DNA of 64,000 nt, taken from assembly GCA_039105265.1 (NCBI GenBank), contig JAPFFF010000027.1, forward strand, positions 2,170,001 through 2,234,000, read 5' to 3'. Every line of letters starts with the position of its first letter. Position 1 is the stretch's first letter. Both the position numbers and the translations under genes were made by a program. This document shows, piece after piece, positions 51,027 to 62,894 of the stretch. The DNA is from Tritrichomonas musculus. Its lineage: Eukaryota > Parabasalia > Tritrichomonadida > Tritrichomonadidae. Under the pieces are notes generated by a model. The model was not told where the DNA came from, made no database searches, and saw only the letters and a list, made by a program, of their open reading frames with translations.

Positions 51027-51422
51027 ATATATTTTTATTTTATAAACAAACAAATATAATAATATAGAAAAATATAAGTTCAAAAATAAAAAAATAATAT
51101 TTTAATCACCACTTTTCTAGGGTTTTTAAATATTTCAAAAAGTAAAGATTAAAAATTCTAATTTCCTCTGTAATGAACCAAACAGGTTGTAAATAGTATC
51201 AAACAATTATACATATGATAAGGATTTAAAATATGCTATTATAATTTTAGTAAGTCTTAAAATCACCAACTTTTTGCTTTCAACAAATTGAAAGAAAAGA
51301 GTTTGTATACCTTTTTCCAATTCCACTAAGTTTTTAAAACTTTGTTTTTGTCTATTTTATTTAACTTTAAATGAAAGAATTCATTGAAAGAGGTCTTAAA
51401 TTGGTTAGATAATCAAAATAAT

Positions 51423-51455
<33 letters not shown>

Positions 51456-54400
51456 ATAAAAAAAAGGGAGAAAAATCAAAAACGCCTATTCAATTTTTTT
51501 CCAACTACTCAATTTTTCACTTTTTCTAAAGGCGTTTTTGATCAATATTTTTTAAAAAAATCAAAAACGCCACATTTGATCTTCTGCCAGGTAAAATTAA
51601 AAAAACTCGTTTTTTCAAAAACGCCAGGTTTTTATTTTCATTCAAAAAAATAAAAATTATAATGTGTGGGGACTCAAAAAATTTTTTGATTGGCTAAATA
51701 TTGAATCTTTTTCTTCGAAATTTTATTTGTAATATAATAATATTTTATGTTTGTTATATTTTTTAAATTAGTCTTTTTTTATATAATAAATTGTATTATG
51801 AATAATAAGTGTAAATAATGATTTATTTGCAAATATTTTGAGTAGTGATTTTTACATCAAATGAAGTTTTTTGAAGCAATGAATAAAATTAAATATTAGC
51901 AAATCAAATATATATACAAGCATTTATTACCGAATATGAATTAGAATTAATAATTCGTCGATTCTTTCATAAAATTGTGAAATCGGTGATTTTTGTCACA
52001 TTTTGGAAAAAATTTAGCAATTCAGTTATATTTTATTTATTATATAATATTATATATCTTTATATTTGTTTTTAGTCAATTTAAAAAAATAAAATTCACA
52101 TTTTACTCGAGCATCACCATTATTTTTATATTTTATTTTTTTTAGAAATTGAAACAAATATTTGGATTAATATGATGACAATAGCTATCATTTTTTTATT
52201 TTTTATTAATATATGTAGTATATTAATAATAATATATGCAAATAAAAATTCATTTATAATTATTATAAAAAGATATACACTCAAAAAATATTTGAATGTG
52301 ATTGGAGTATTTTTGAATTATAAAAATTGATAAGTTTATCTTTTCTTTTTGTTTAGTTTATACGTTATTCTATGAATTTTTTGTAAAAATATAAAATTTA
52401 TATCTAGAAAAAGTGAATGCTTTTTCAGGGGATTTTTCTCTTTTCTATATAACCACTATTTTACATTAAAAATAAACCATACAAAATGGTACTCAGAAAA
52501 TATATTCAAAATTTTGAATTCAAACCGTATTATTAAAAAATGTATTATCTCAATATATAACAGAAATATAAATATATAAATATTATAATAACATTGTAAT
52601 AAATATTTAAACAATATATAATCAAATAAATCAAATAAAAACACTATTTTAATATAAATATATTTGTTTTAAAATTTGTATTTTGATATTATTTTTTGTT
52701 ATATTATTATATCTTATTGATGATTTAATAATATTTATTTAAAAATGAAATAAAATGTAAACAAATAACTATACAAATAAATAGATAATAATTATATTAT
52801 ATAACATATTAAATAATCAAGTATTTATTATTAAATAATTCAATGATATTATACAAGTTTTGTGAGATATTGGATTCTTTTCTCAATTTGTAAATTTTCA
52901 TATTCTATAAATATACATAAATAAATGAAAACATACAAGAAATTATTTTTTTAAACTTACTTGAGATTATCATAAAATGAAATATTCACCTCTAAGGAGC
53001 TTAATTTTGAATTAACCAACAGAATCTAATCTATTAATTCTATGTTTAATCGACAAAAGTCCAAAAATTCATTTCTTAAAACGCATATTAAGACATCAAA
53101 AGGCCAAAAACATCAGAAAAAAAGATAAAAATCCATGTTTGTTGAATCCAATATTTATTCTGGATTCACAATTAAAAGAAAAGAAAACTCTCTTTGAAAT
53201 TCAAAATTTCAAAATGAACCATAAGCAATGATCGTTTAAAAATCATACTTTGCAACTCTAAAAAGAGTTTTTAGTGAATAATCAAAACTTTTATGAGCCA
53301 ATTCTCAAATTGAAAAGAGATGGCATTCCATTCAAAAAAGAAAATGATCAATTGCGTATGTAAACAGTTAAAACCCAAGAGTATTATAATAAAACATATT
53401 TTATTTTTTTTTTAATTTTTTCAATGATTCCTATTAAAAAAATTCAATGACAACTGAAAAATAAAAACATATATTTAGCTGCGATCAACGAATAAATACT
53501 TATAAATAATTAATAATTCTAATTAATATTATATTATAAATATAATATATCAAATAAAAGAATTTTTATTCCAAACCAAACTCCACCCACCTTTAAAAAT
53601 TAGAACATTTATATTGCATTAAAAAAATTAATATCTATTATTAAAAAATGAAATTAATATATAAAAATTATATTTTAAATGAATGTGTTTTTTAGTTTAT
53701 TTTCAACAAAAACTCAAAATCAGTAAATATATGACTTTTTAAAAAAACTCTATTTTTATGTTTTCACATATATTTTTTCATTTATATTATTTATATAATC
53801 AAAAAAAGCAAAAATTTAAATAAAATATATTATTATTAAGGATCAAATAATTATCAGATTTTGAAAAAGAAGATTTAATTTATTCTTTAAATGTATATGT
53901 GTATTAAATTTCGAAATAAGTATCAATTTGGAAATTATATTTTGTAGAAAATGTTCAAATAGGTATTTTTAATTCATAAAATTTTTTTTCATCAATAAAT
54001 GATCTTAATGAAGTATATTAAACAAATGGATGCACTTTGGTAATTTATATATATCTTATGCCTTTTATTAGAGAAATTAAGGATATAAAAATGTTTTTAT
54101 TTTGGTTAAAATATAAACAAATTTTTTACAATTTTGTGAAATCACATTGATTTTTTTGAATGTAGTATAAGATTGATTTGATATAAAAATAATTTTATCC
54201 TTCTTTATTGAAAAGTAAGAAATGATAAAAATATAAATTTAAAATATAAATATTATAATAAGGATAAATTAAAAATAATAAAAACATACATACTTTTATT
54301 TTTTGAGATATATTTGTTTTTTACTTTTTTTGAAAAACAAATGTTTTTTTGAAATGTCTGTCTTTTTGCTGCAAAGCGAGTTATTTGTTAAATTTTTGAT

Positions 54401-55286
54401 TTTAATGAATATATATATTATTCATAAAAATTTCCTTAAAAAAATGAGTGTTTTATTGAAAAAAAGACAGCTAAATTAATAAGTCAAAAGAGTTCTCACG
54501 GTTCACTAATATAATCATATATGAACATGTTTACTAAAAGTATAATTTAACTTTCAATTAATTTTTTTAAGCATAAATAAGGATAATCATGATTTATAAT
54601 TTCAATATGTATACAAATATTCAAACATTATTCTCAATTTTTTGTGAAAGCCAAAAAATAAAAAAAAACTTAGATATTTTGAGAAAAAATAAACAAATTG
54701 CTGATAAAATAAAATAACAAAATAATATACAAATAAATGAATATATTATACTTTTTATAAAATGTATAAGGCATAATATCACTAAAGCTTGAATTTTAGA
54801 CTTACAGGCTGTTATATAGTGCAATTTGTATTGAAAAGGTTTACTCTATTGTTGTATTCAATTTACTTTTTGAGAAATCAGGTTAAATAAGCTTCTAAAA
54901 ATGTTCAAACTGCAAAAAAGTCCAAAGCGCGCAATCTCTTACTGTCTCAAAATCATATTATCTCTTTTCCTCCCAAAAGAAAAGCAATGAAATTTATAAA
55001 ATATTTATGCTTTTGCTGACTTCTTGGAAATATTTAGTATTGCTAGCTTACAATATTCTCCATTCCTTGGCTTTTAGATCAAATAAAGAAAGGCATTCAT
55101 CATAATGATACTCTTTTTTTTCTTACGCTAGACTAATGCTAAATACTCCAACAAAATCTTTTAGATAAATACATGATAATAATGTCCCAATTGACACTTT
55201 AGTTTGAGAAATTATTCTATTTTTTATTATATTGTATATTCATGACTTTTAAAGATTCCTCAATTGTGAGCCTGCTTTTTATAAAA

Positions 55287-55326
<40 letters not shown>

Positions 55327-55392
55327 GAAAGGAAAGTTTACTACACAAAAATAAAAATTCCGTTTGTTGTAAATTTTAACCGAAAAAATCAT
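51027..55392. other. AT-rich stretch; a few short repeats, possible gene relics
   Basis: Poly-A near 51426-51452 is followed by several AAAAACGCC motifs in both orientations (51478-51625), including an inverted pair at 51477-51543. The segments 53030-53400 and 54880-55240 are less AT-rich and may be gene relics, but no family is recognisable. Poly-T at about 55290-55324. Confidence 0.45.
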
Positions 55393-55749
55393 TTATCCGA
55401 GCATCGTGTGAATAATTTTTTCTATGAATTCTACTTTATTTTCATCATTTAAAGTTAATAATTTTTCGTTGATTTTATTGATATTATACTCTTCTTTTAT
55501 AAAATCATAACATTTTTTTTATTCTTCTTCATCTTCAAATGTTAAATTTTTCATGATGTATTCAACGGATTTTATTTCATTGATATCAACAGATTCCCAA
55601 AAATCAAAAATGATTGTATTAACTCCAAAGAAATCATCTTCTTGGTACTCATCTTCTTGATATTCATCGTATGATGTTTCATCGTATAAATATTCTTCAT
55701 TTTCAAAAGTTTCACATAATTCATTAATGATTTCAATTCTTGTAGCCAT
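55393..55749 (-). pseudogene. Small acidic protein gene with a premature stop
   Basis: The ATG-started frame (MATRIEIINEL...) ends in TAA at 55519 after 76 residues. The same frame continues open beyond it (KKCYDFIKEEYNINKINEKL and on to IIHTMLG) to a stop at 55393, in step with the longer paralogue at 55964-56227. It has an extra acidic insert (YDEYQEDEYQEDDFFG). The family is unknown. It is a tandem duplicate of its neighbour with matching upstream sequence. Confidence 0.6.
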
Positions 55750-55963
55750 TTTATTATTTGTATACCGGATAAAAAAATTTATTAAAAAAAGTTTGACGTT
55801 ATTTCTTTTTATGAAAAAATATTTTTTTTTACTTTTTTATCAGATGGATAATTTCATGAAAATTTCGCAAAAATAACAATTCCATAAACGGTCGGATGCA
55901 AAAATAACAATTCCATTTTTATGAAAAATCAACTGAAAAATTCCTTTTTATGAAAATAATTTT

Positions 55964-56227
55964 TTAAACAAATGATGCAAGTATTACATCTATGGTTGCT
56001 ATTTTTTCGTCCATTGCTTCATCATCGTTATATGCTGCAGTTAATCTTTTGTTGAGATCATCAATGCCGTATTTAAATCTTAAAATTTCAACAGCATCTT
56101 CGTAATCTTCTTCTTCTTCAAATGGTAAATTATTTAAAATATCTTCAACGGAATTTATTTTATTGATTTCAACAGATTCGTAAAAATCGTTGATGAATTC
56201 ATTAATTTTTTCAATTCTTGTAGCCAT
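55964..56227 (-). CDS. Small acidic helical protein, unknown family
   Basis: This 87-residue protein begins MATRIEKINEFINDFYESVE and is rich in Glu, Asp and Ile, with predicted helices throughout and no cysteines or membrane segment. Upstream, the sequence ATCCGGTATACAAATAATAA before the ATG is shared with the paralogue at 55749. I do not recognise the family. Its intact frame and the retained paralogue suggest a real gene. Confidence 0.5.
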   Translation of the reverse strand: MATRIEKINEFINDFYESVEINKINSVEDILNNLPFEEEEDYEDAVEILRFKYGIDDLNKRLTAAYNDDEAMDEKIATIDVILASFV

Positions 56228-56744
56228 TTTATTATTTGTATACCGGATAAAAAAATTTATTAAAAAAAGTTTGAGGTTGTTTTCTTCAGATTAAAAAATA
56301 TTTTTTTTTTTTTTTTTTTACTTTTTTATCAGATGTATAATTTCATGAAAATCGGCTGAAAAACCTGTTTCTGAGCTCAAAAACAAAAAATTCACAAATG
56401 ATTCTTCTCCTCAGAATTCACGAATTTGACATGGTTTGGAGGATGTTTTCATTTTAGAAGTAGCTGTTTTTCGGGTGTAAGGATGTGCGGAGGGTCTCAG
56501 ACACGTAGCCCTCCTTACTATTACTACTTATGTGACGCCCACTTTTTCATACTACTTTATAAAATGGTTTAATATTTTTTAATGATACTAATTTTATTAT
56601 TTTTTAGTTGATGTTCAAAAAGAACATTTCAATTTATTGCTTATATTTCAATTTTTCTGAGATATATTCAATTTATTTTTTTGACATGTCAGATTGATAT
56701 CAAACTTTTTGATAAAAAAAATTATATTGCTTTTTATTTATTTA
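56228..56744. other. Upstream region of the HECT gene with a GC-richer hairpin
   Basis: The first 110 bp repeat the upstream sequence of the acidic paralogue. At 56477-56518 GTAAGG pairs with CCTTAC, and alternatively GGAGGG with CCCTCC, within a locally GC-richer stretch (56400-56550). AACTTTTTGATA at 56703-56714 lies 31 nt before the HECT ATG. No known RNA is recognised. Confidence 0.45.
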
Positions 56745-59700
56745 ATGAATGTTCAAATTAAAACAAGAGAGGGTGAAAAAATATCGTTATTAGCAAATCC
56801 TACAGATTTAATCGGTGAACTTAAAAAGAAAATACAAGAAAAAGAGGGACTAGAAATTAATCAGCAAAAAATTATTTTTAATGGTGAAAACTGTCTTGAT
56901 GAACGTTCCTTAAAAGATTACAATATCCAAGATGGAGTAAATTTATTATTAATTAATAAAGAAAAATCGCTATTGTTTAAAAATTCAATAATATTTGATG
57001 GTTCAAATTTAATTGACCGCATAAGGCAATCAATAATAGATATAAATGATAATTCTCAAGAAGAAGATGTTCTTAATTTAGTAAATGAAGCTATTTCTTA
57101 CCTAGATGATATTTTAGATATAGATACTACAAAAGAGCTCATTAATCTTTTGTTATGTTGTTTTTCGTTTTTTCCAGAGCAATCATTAAAGCTTCTCGAT
57201 AAATGTTTACAAAAGGATAGAATAACTGTATATCATATAATAGTTTCAGCATCAATATTTTTTAATTTGGCTATATTTTTTCCAGAAATACCATTAAAAA
57301 ATTATGATGATTTTGTTTCCAATTCATTTCAACAAATTTCACAACAAATTGAAAAATCACCAGATGATAATTTAAAAGTATTTGGGGTTGAGATTCCTCG
57401 AGAATTTAAAAACAGTTTTATTATGTCAATTGTTTTGTTATCTAAGCCAACTGAAGAGCTTGTTTCAAAATTTCACAAATATATTATTTGCAAAGGAATT
57501 GGGAATTCGCAAATAAACTATTTTGTAAAAAAAGTTTCTGATGCTGGTTTATTGAACTTAATTTTGGAGTCACTATTAAGCCAAGATTGTTTAATATTGA
57601 ATTTATCATTTGAAAACATTACTAATTTAATCTCTTTATTAACCGAACAGACCTTCAGAAAAATTTTACCACGAATTGAAGATATAATTACTACATCAAA
57701 AAAAATAGATCCATCTTTTTGTAATGTTCTTATAAATAAACTGATTCAATTTGATGTGAAAATAAATTCAATTCAAATTCTATTCAATCAAATTGAAACA
57801 ATTGAAATCAATTCAAAAGTTTATGATTATTTGATTAAATACCAAATTCAACTTCCAGAGAAAATTGCATCACAAATAAAAGATATCTCAAAATATCCAT
57901 GTATTTTGACATTATTTGAGCATCCAGAAAAACTTCCTGATGATTTCCTCTCTTTTGCACTTAAAGAAGCCAAAGATTTTAAAATCTATGAAAAAGTTCT
58001 TTCTTCAAGTGAAATTAATTCATCTGTATTTTCAACACTGGAATTTTGGAAGCACATTTTGTCTCTTGTTTCATCATCAGAAAAAGAATGCTCAAAAGAA
58101 TTAATATCAAAGTTTGCTTCTTATTTTCAAAAGAACATCAAAATTGAAGACATTGAAAATATTTATGATTCATTGATATTTGATGATTCACTTCCTGATG
58201 ATAAACAATCTGAATTTCTCTTTAAATTGATTAAATCAATGAATTATAAGTACTACGATGAACTAACAAAGTGGGAAAGCTGTACAAATAGAAATTCAAA
58301 AGTAATTAAACAAAAAACAATACCATGCCCATCTTTATGCAAATTATTTTATTTAAATACGTCTCTTATTGGAAAAAGTCCAACTCCAAAGAACTTATAT
58401 ATATTTGAGTTTTCAAAATATAGAGAATATGATGAAATACATTGTGACCTTGAAATTTTACCTGGAAGTGATGAAATGAGTGATGTTTTAATTCAATTTA
58501 TAAATCAAAATAATAATTTTGCAATAATTAGAAATATTAATGAAAAAACATTATCTCTAATTGCATGTTCTTTGATATATACAAGCGAAAAAAAGCATAA
58601 GAATATTTCTGGATTAACAAAAGAAAATGTTCTTCCATTTTATGCTATATGTTTAAATTACTTAACTCAAAAGAAGAAGGGAGACTTAATAAAATCATCA
58701 ACAGAAATGTTAGATTTATTATTTGAAGCATGCAAAAGCTTAAATAGCTGTCAAATCCCTTTAATGAATGAATCGATTAATTCAATTCTTTCAAATAACA
58801 AACTTCTGTTTGGCTCATCCATTTTCCCATCAAAAACAGCCTTCCAAATCTTTGAATTATTATGTAGCTTTCTTATCAATGAAAAGTATCAAGCTGATAA
58901 ATTGTTAATTATATTGACTCTTTTCCAATTGTCAATCAGAGAAAAAACTCCAGTGATATATGATAATATTTTATTGATTGCTAAAAAATATGGAATTCAA
59001 TTATTTGAATCAATACTTAAATGCAAAAACATGATCATTAAAGATGAACGATTTAATGATTATTCTATTAGTTTAAAGTTGTTTGATGGAATAGAATTAA
59101 AAAATACAATTTTAAATGAACTTGAAAAAGCAAAATCTGATGAAGAAATCATCCAATTAATTTGTTTTATAACCAAATGTTGCCAAAATATTCCACAATT
59201 TAATATTCTAGAAACTACTGTTAATTTATTAAATCAAATATGTCGCAAAATAATAGATGGTGAAAAATGGGATGAATATATTCTATTTGTTCAGTTTATG
59301 AAAAATATGAAAATACCAGTGGATTTTGAAATATTAAAAGAAAAAAGCATTCCATTTAATATTTCAGAAAAACTAATGAAATATCCTGACTTTAAAAATA
59401 TCAAAAATCTAATAATGCATATTATAAATGATCCTAAAATTGAATTACATAATAATTTATTTGAAAAAATATTTGATTTATTAATGAAAGAACTGTCAAT
59501 TGCATATAGATACGTATTATCATCAATCGAGAAAATATCATCTGAAATGGAAGTTAAACCAGGCTTTATTTTAGAACATAAAACAGACGTTTTTAATCAA
59601 TATAATGATATCTTGATTTTGGTACTTAAACAGGCATATGCTTATTGTCCTCGAAATGCATCTTTCATTAGAAAAATTGATGCTGAACCAATAAATCTTC

Positions 59701-62700
59701 CTGATATTGATTTTTCTTTTCTTGGGATATTAATTAATGATCAGAGTTATCAATCATTTATGTGTCTTCATTATATTGCTTCTTATTTCCCATTCTTATT
59801 CCTTCCAGACGCTTCAATTGAGAACAAATCTCATTATTTACTGGTTGTTGAATTAGTTCTTCCAACGTTTAATTGTTTATCAACTATTTATGATGATCAA
59901 GAGTTATCAGAAGAAAAAGTTGACAATTATAAAAAAGCAATTTCTGCTTTGTCTTTTCTATTTTCATGTTTAAATTCGACCCAATTTACTTCTGAGTTTG
60001 TTCAATGGATTTTTGCAAATATTGAACATTTAAGTGATTCACAAATTATTTGTATGTCACCAATCATTTGTTCACTTTTAAGTATGAAAGATGTTAATAT
60101 AATTGTTTTAGGATATGCTGCAAAATATAACCTCTTAGAAAAAATGATTTATCTTTTATCTAGAGATATTTCTGATAAAAAATTTGAGCAATTATATAAA
60201 AGAAGTCTTTATGAAATATTAACAAATCACATAAAATCAATTATAGAAATCAGTCATTATGAGGATGCTCTCTTAATTGATCAAATTAAAAATGGAACAA
60301 TTACTAATCCATTTGAAGTAATGTTCAATAATTTTTCAATCATTTCATCTAACTGTTCACTAAAACTTCAGATTATGTTTCCAATTGAAAATGAATCTAC
60401 AAAAATGATTGTGGAATTCATGAATAAAATTAATACAAAGCAGCCTTTCTGGATTTCTAATATAAGTCATAATTATATACTTGATAAGAAAAGTATTGTT
60501 TCCAAATTTGTAACTTTGTTTAAAAATGAAAAATATGTTTATATAGATGAAGTTTTACCTTATCCTCCATATCCAAATACAATTAAAATGCAACGTTATT
60601 ATAATGCCCAACCTAAATGGATTTTCAATTTTATCAAAAAATATATGCCGTTTCCAAAACTTCCTGAGCATCATTTATCTTTATATCAAACGATATCCAA
60701 ATTAAAAGAAATAGAACAAAATTCTAAAACAAATCCAAGTGAAGAGGATGTTAAAGCACCGAACAAAATTGGTCCATTTAATTACACTTCTGATTTATTT
60801 TATAATGAGCAACTATTTAGAAAAATAATTGATGAATTAATGAATACATTACAAAACACCCAATGCTTGTATTCTTTAATTATTGAATATACCCAAAATA
60901 CAAAAAGTATGAAAACTTTTCTTAATATAATAGGTGAATTCATTTCAAAATTAAAATCTGATTATCCATATGGACAATCCATCTTTTTAAGTAGGTTGGC
61001 ACAAGTTATCTTCAATTGTTGGCGAAGCAATTATGATTTTGATGAAAATTTCTTTAAAATTTGTGGAAACCAATTTATTGATATTTCTTTTGGCTTTAGA
61101 ATGACAAATACTTTGAATCTATCAAATGCAGCTTATATTTTAATTTGTTTAAATTGTGAAATTCCAATTCGTGCTACTCAAATTATTGGATTTATTTGTA
61201 AGTATTATCCAGAATGTATTCCAAATGCTTTAGGATTGTACTCCAAATTAGGTGAAAAAAAATCATCGAACGTATTTCCAATTATTAAAAAGTCGTATGA
61301 GAATGAAATCAAAAAAGAAATTCCGAGTTATATTAACTTGAAACACTATTTAGAAGTAATCCCATCTTTGGCCAAAAATGATATTTCTTATTTATACAAT
61401 TTGATAAATAAAAGCATCGCTAAATATAAACAAGATGAATGCAAAGATGATAATCTTCGTGATTTGATATGCGAATTGTTTAACTTTTTGTCTCCAGAAA
61501 GAGATCAATATCAATTGATTTATTCACCGAAATCAACTGAGATTGATTTTACTCAAACTTTATCAAATAAAAAATGTAAACTCAAATTAGAAAATGAACC
61601 TATTCAAAGTACATTATTAGAGCCTGCTCCTCAATCATTGCTTCAATCATCTTCATCTAAATTTTGGGTAAAATTATATGAAAAGTATCGTCATTTTCTT
61701 AGTGAATTGATTGAAAAAGACGAATTAAATTTCGAAAAATTAACTTTCCTTCATGTTTATCATGAATTGGTACCATTTAGAATTCGTTCTTCATATTTCC
61801 GAAAATATTTAAAAACTCTAGAAAATCATAGAAATATTATCAGTATTAATGTGTCTCGTTCTAATATATTAAATGATACATTTAATTCATTAGTAAATAA
61901 AAAGCCAAAAGAATTATTAGGTGATTTTCATGTTCATTTTGCTGATGAAATAGGTGCTGATGCTGGAGGTTTAACAAGAGAATGGTTCACATATATAGTT
62001 AAAGAGATATTTAATCCAGATTTTGGGTTATTTTTGAAAAATGAAAGTAATGAGTATCACCCAAACCCTTTATCATACATAAACCAAAATCATATCCAAT
62101 ATTTCAAACTGGCTGGCGAAATTATTGCATTGGCATTAGTCAAAGGTCAATGTGTTAATGCCCATTTATCAATGGCATTTTATAGGCAAATTTTACATCA
62201 AAAAATTAAACTAAAAGATTTAGAAGATTTTGATAATTCTCTCTTTAATTCATTACAAATGGTTCTGGATGCAGATGATGTTAAAGATCTTGATTTAGTT
62301 TTTTCAATAGACGACGATCAATTTGGAAAAATGACTACAATTGAACTGATCGAGAATGGTGAGCAAATTGAAGTGACAAATGAAAATAGAATGAAATATG
62401 TGAATTTATATGCTAATTATAAACTAAGAAAGTCAGTTATAAAGCAAATATCTGCCTTTTGTGATGCTTTTGATGAAATTATTCCATCAAAATTCATTAG
62501 GATTTTCTCTCCATCTGAGCTTGATTTAATGATCTGTGGAATTCCAAAAGTTGATGTAAAAGATATGCAAAGGTATACTCATTATGAGCCACCTTATCAC
62601 AAAGAACACCCAACAATTGTAATGTTCTTTAATATGATTTCCAAATGGGATCAAGAAAATTTGGCAAAGTTCCTCCTCTTTTTAACAGGATCGTCTCAAG

Positions 62701-62894
62701 TATCAGTAAATGGCTTTAAAGATTTTGAAGATGGAGGAAAGCCAATTTTAATTGCACCTGGCGGTGAGAAAAATAGACTTCCAGTGGCTCACACTTGCTT
62801 TAAAAGACTTGACTTGCCTCAATATGATAGTGAAGATGATATGAAAGAAAAACTTTTGATTGCAATTCAAGATTGTGAATTTGGATTGGTGTAA
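56745..62894 (+). CDS. Giant HECT-type E3 ubiquitin ligase with N-terminal ubiquitin-like domain
   Basis: The protein has 2,049 residues from the ATG at 56745; the open frame extends 51 bases further up but only from a TTG, and the ubiquitin fold begins exactly at this Met. Residues 1-72 (MNVQIKTREGEKISLLANP, then KKIQEKEGLEINQQKIIFNG, then LKDYNIQDGVNLLLI) form a ubiquitin-like domain. Residues 80-1690 are a long helical, armadillo-like region. The HECT domain covers about 1700-2049: DFHVHFADEIGADAGGLTRE, FKLAGEIIALALVKG, IMFF-type VMFFNMISKWDQE, LLFLTGSSQVSVNGF, and the catalytic LPVAHTCFKRLDLPQY with Cys about 2018. The overall plan is like HUWE1/UPL-type ligases, and a UBL-HECT fusion is known in plant UPL5. 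It transfers ubiquitin to substrates through the Cys thioester. Confidence 0.93.
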   Translation: MNVQIKTREGEKISLLANPTDLIGELKKKIQEKEGLEINQQKIIFNGENCLDERSLKDYNIQDGVNLLLINKEKSLLFKNSIIFDGSNLIDRIRQSIIDINDNSQEEDVLNLVNEAISYLDDILDIDTTKELINLLLCCFSFFPEQSLKLLDKCLQKDRITVYHIIVSASIFFNLAIFFPEIPLKNYDDFVSNSFQQISQQIEKSPDDNLKVFGVEIPREFKNSFIMSIVLLSKPTEELVSKFHKYIICKGIGNSQINYFVKKVSDAGLLNLILESLLSQDCLILNLSFENITNLISLLTEQTFRKILPRIEDIITTSKKIDPSFCNVLINKLIQFDVKINSIQILFNQIETIEINSKVYDYLIKYQIQLPEKIASQIKDISKYPCILTLFEHPEKLPDDFLSFALKEAKDFKIYEKVLSSSEINSSVFSTLEFWKHILSLVSSSEKECSKELISKFASYFQKNIKIEDIENIYDSLIFDDSLPDDKQSEFLFKLIKSMNYKYYDELTKWESCTNRNSKVIKQKTIPCPSLCKLFYLNTSLIGKSPTPKNLYIFEFSKYREYDEIHCDLEILPGSDEMSDVLIQFINQNNNFAIIRNINEKTLSLIACSLIYTSEKKHKNISGLTKENVLPFYAICLNYLTQKKKGDLIKSSTEMLDLLFEACKSLNSCQIPLMNESINSILSNNKLLFGSSIFPSKTAFQIFELLCSFLINEKYQADKLLIILTLFQLSIREKTPVIYDNILLIAKKYGIQLFESILKCKNMIIKDERFNDYSISLKLFDGIELKNTILNELEKAKSDEEIIQLICFITKCCQNIPQFNILETTVNLLNQICRKIIDGEKWDEYILFVQFMKNMKIPVDFEILKEKSIPFNISEKLMKYPDFKNIKNLIMHIINDPKIELHNNLFEKIFDLLMKELSIAYRYVLSSIEKISSEMEVKPGFILEHKTDVFNQYNDILILVLKQAYAYCPRNASFIRKIDAEPINLPDIDFSFLGILINDQSYQSFMCLHYIASYFPFLFLPDASIENKSHYLLVVELVLPTFNCLSTIYDDQELSEEKVDNYKKAISALSFLFSCLNSTQFTSEFVQWIFANIEHLSDSQIICMSPIICSLLSMKDVNIIVLGYAAKYNLLEKMIYLLSRDISDKKFEQLYKRSLYEILTNHIKSIIEISHYEDALLIDQIKNGTITNPFEVMFNNFSIISSNCSLKLQIMFPIENESTKMIVEFMNKINTKQPFWISNISHNYILDKKSIVSKFVTLFKNEKYVYIDEVLPYPPYPNTIKMQRYYNAQPKWIFNFIKKYMPFPKLPEHHLSLYQTISKLKEIEQNSKTNPSEEDVKAPNKIGPFNYTSDLFYNEQLFRKIIDELMNTLQNTQCLYSLIIEYTQNTKSMKTFLNIIGEFISKLKSDYPYGQSIFLSRLAQVIFNCWRSNYDFDENFFKICGNQFIDISFGFRMTNTLNLSNAAYILICLNCEIPIRATQIIGFICKYYPECIPNALGLYSKLGEKKSSNVFPIIKKSYENEIKKEIPSYINLKHYLEVIPSLAKNDISYLYNLINKSIAKYKQDECKDDNLRDLICELFNFLSPERDQYQLIYSPKSTEIDFTQTLSNKKCKLKLENEPIQSTLLEPAPQSLLQSSSSKFWVKLYEKYRHFLSELIEKDELNFEKLTFLHVYHELVPFRIRSSYFRKYLKTLENHRNIISINVSRSNILNDTFNSLVNKKPKELLGDFHVHFADEIGADAGGLTREWFTYIVKEIFNPDFGLFLKNESNEYHPNPLSYINQNHIQYFKLAGEIIALALVKGQCVNAHLSMAFYRQILHQKIKLKDLEDFDNSLFNSLQMVLDADDVKDLDLVFSIDDDQFGKMTTIELIENGEQIEVTNENRMKYVNLYANYKLRKSVIKQISAFCDAFDEIIPSKFIRIFSPSELDLMICGIPKVDVKDMQRYTHYEPPYHKEHPTIVMFFNMISKWDQENLAKFLLFLTGSSQVSVNGFKDFEDGGKPILIAPGGEKNRLPVAHTCFKRLDLPQYDSEDDMKEKLLIAIQDCEFGLV

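Noticed and set aside
51384-51653. 89-codon frame
   Set aside because: It is made of a poly-A run (polylysine) and AAAAACGCC repeats.
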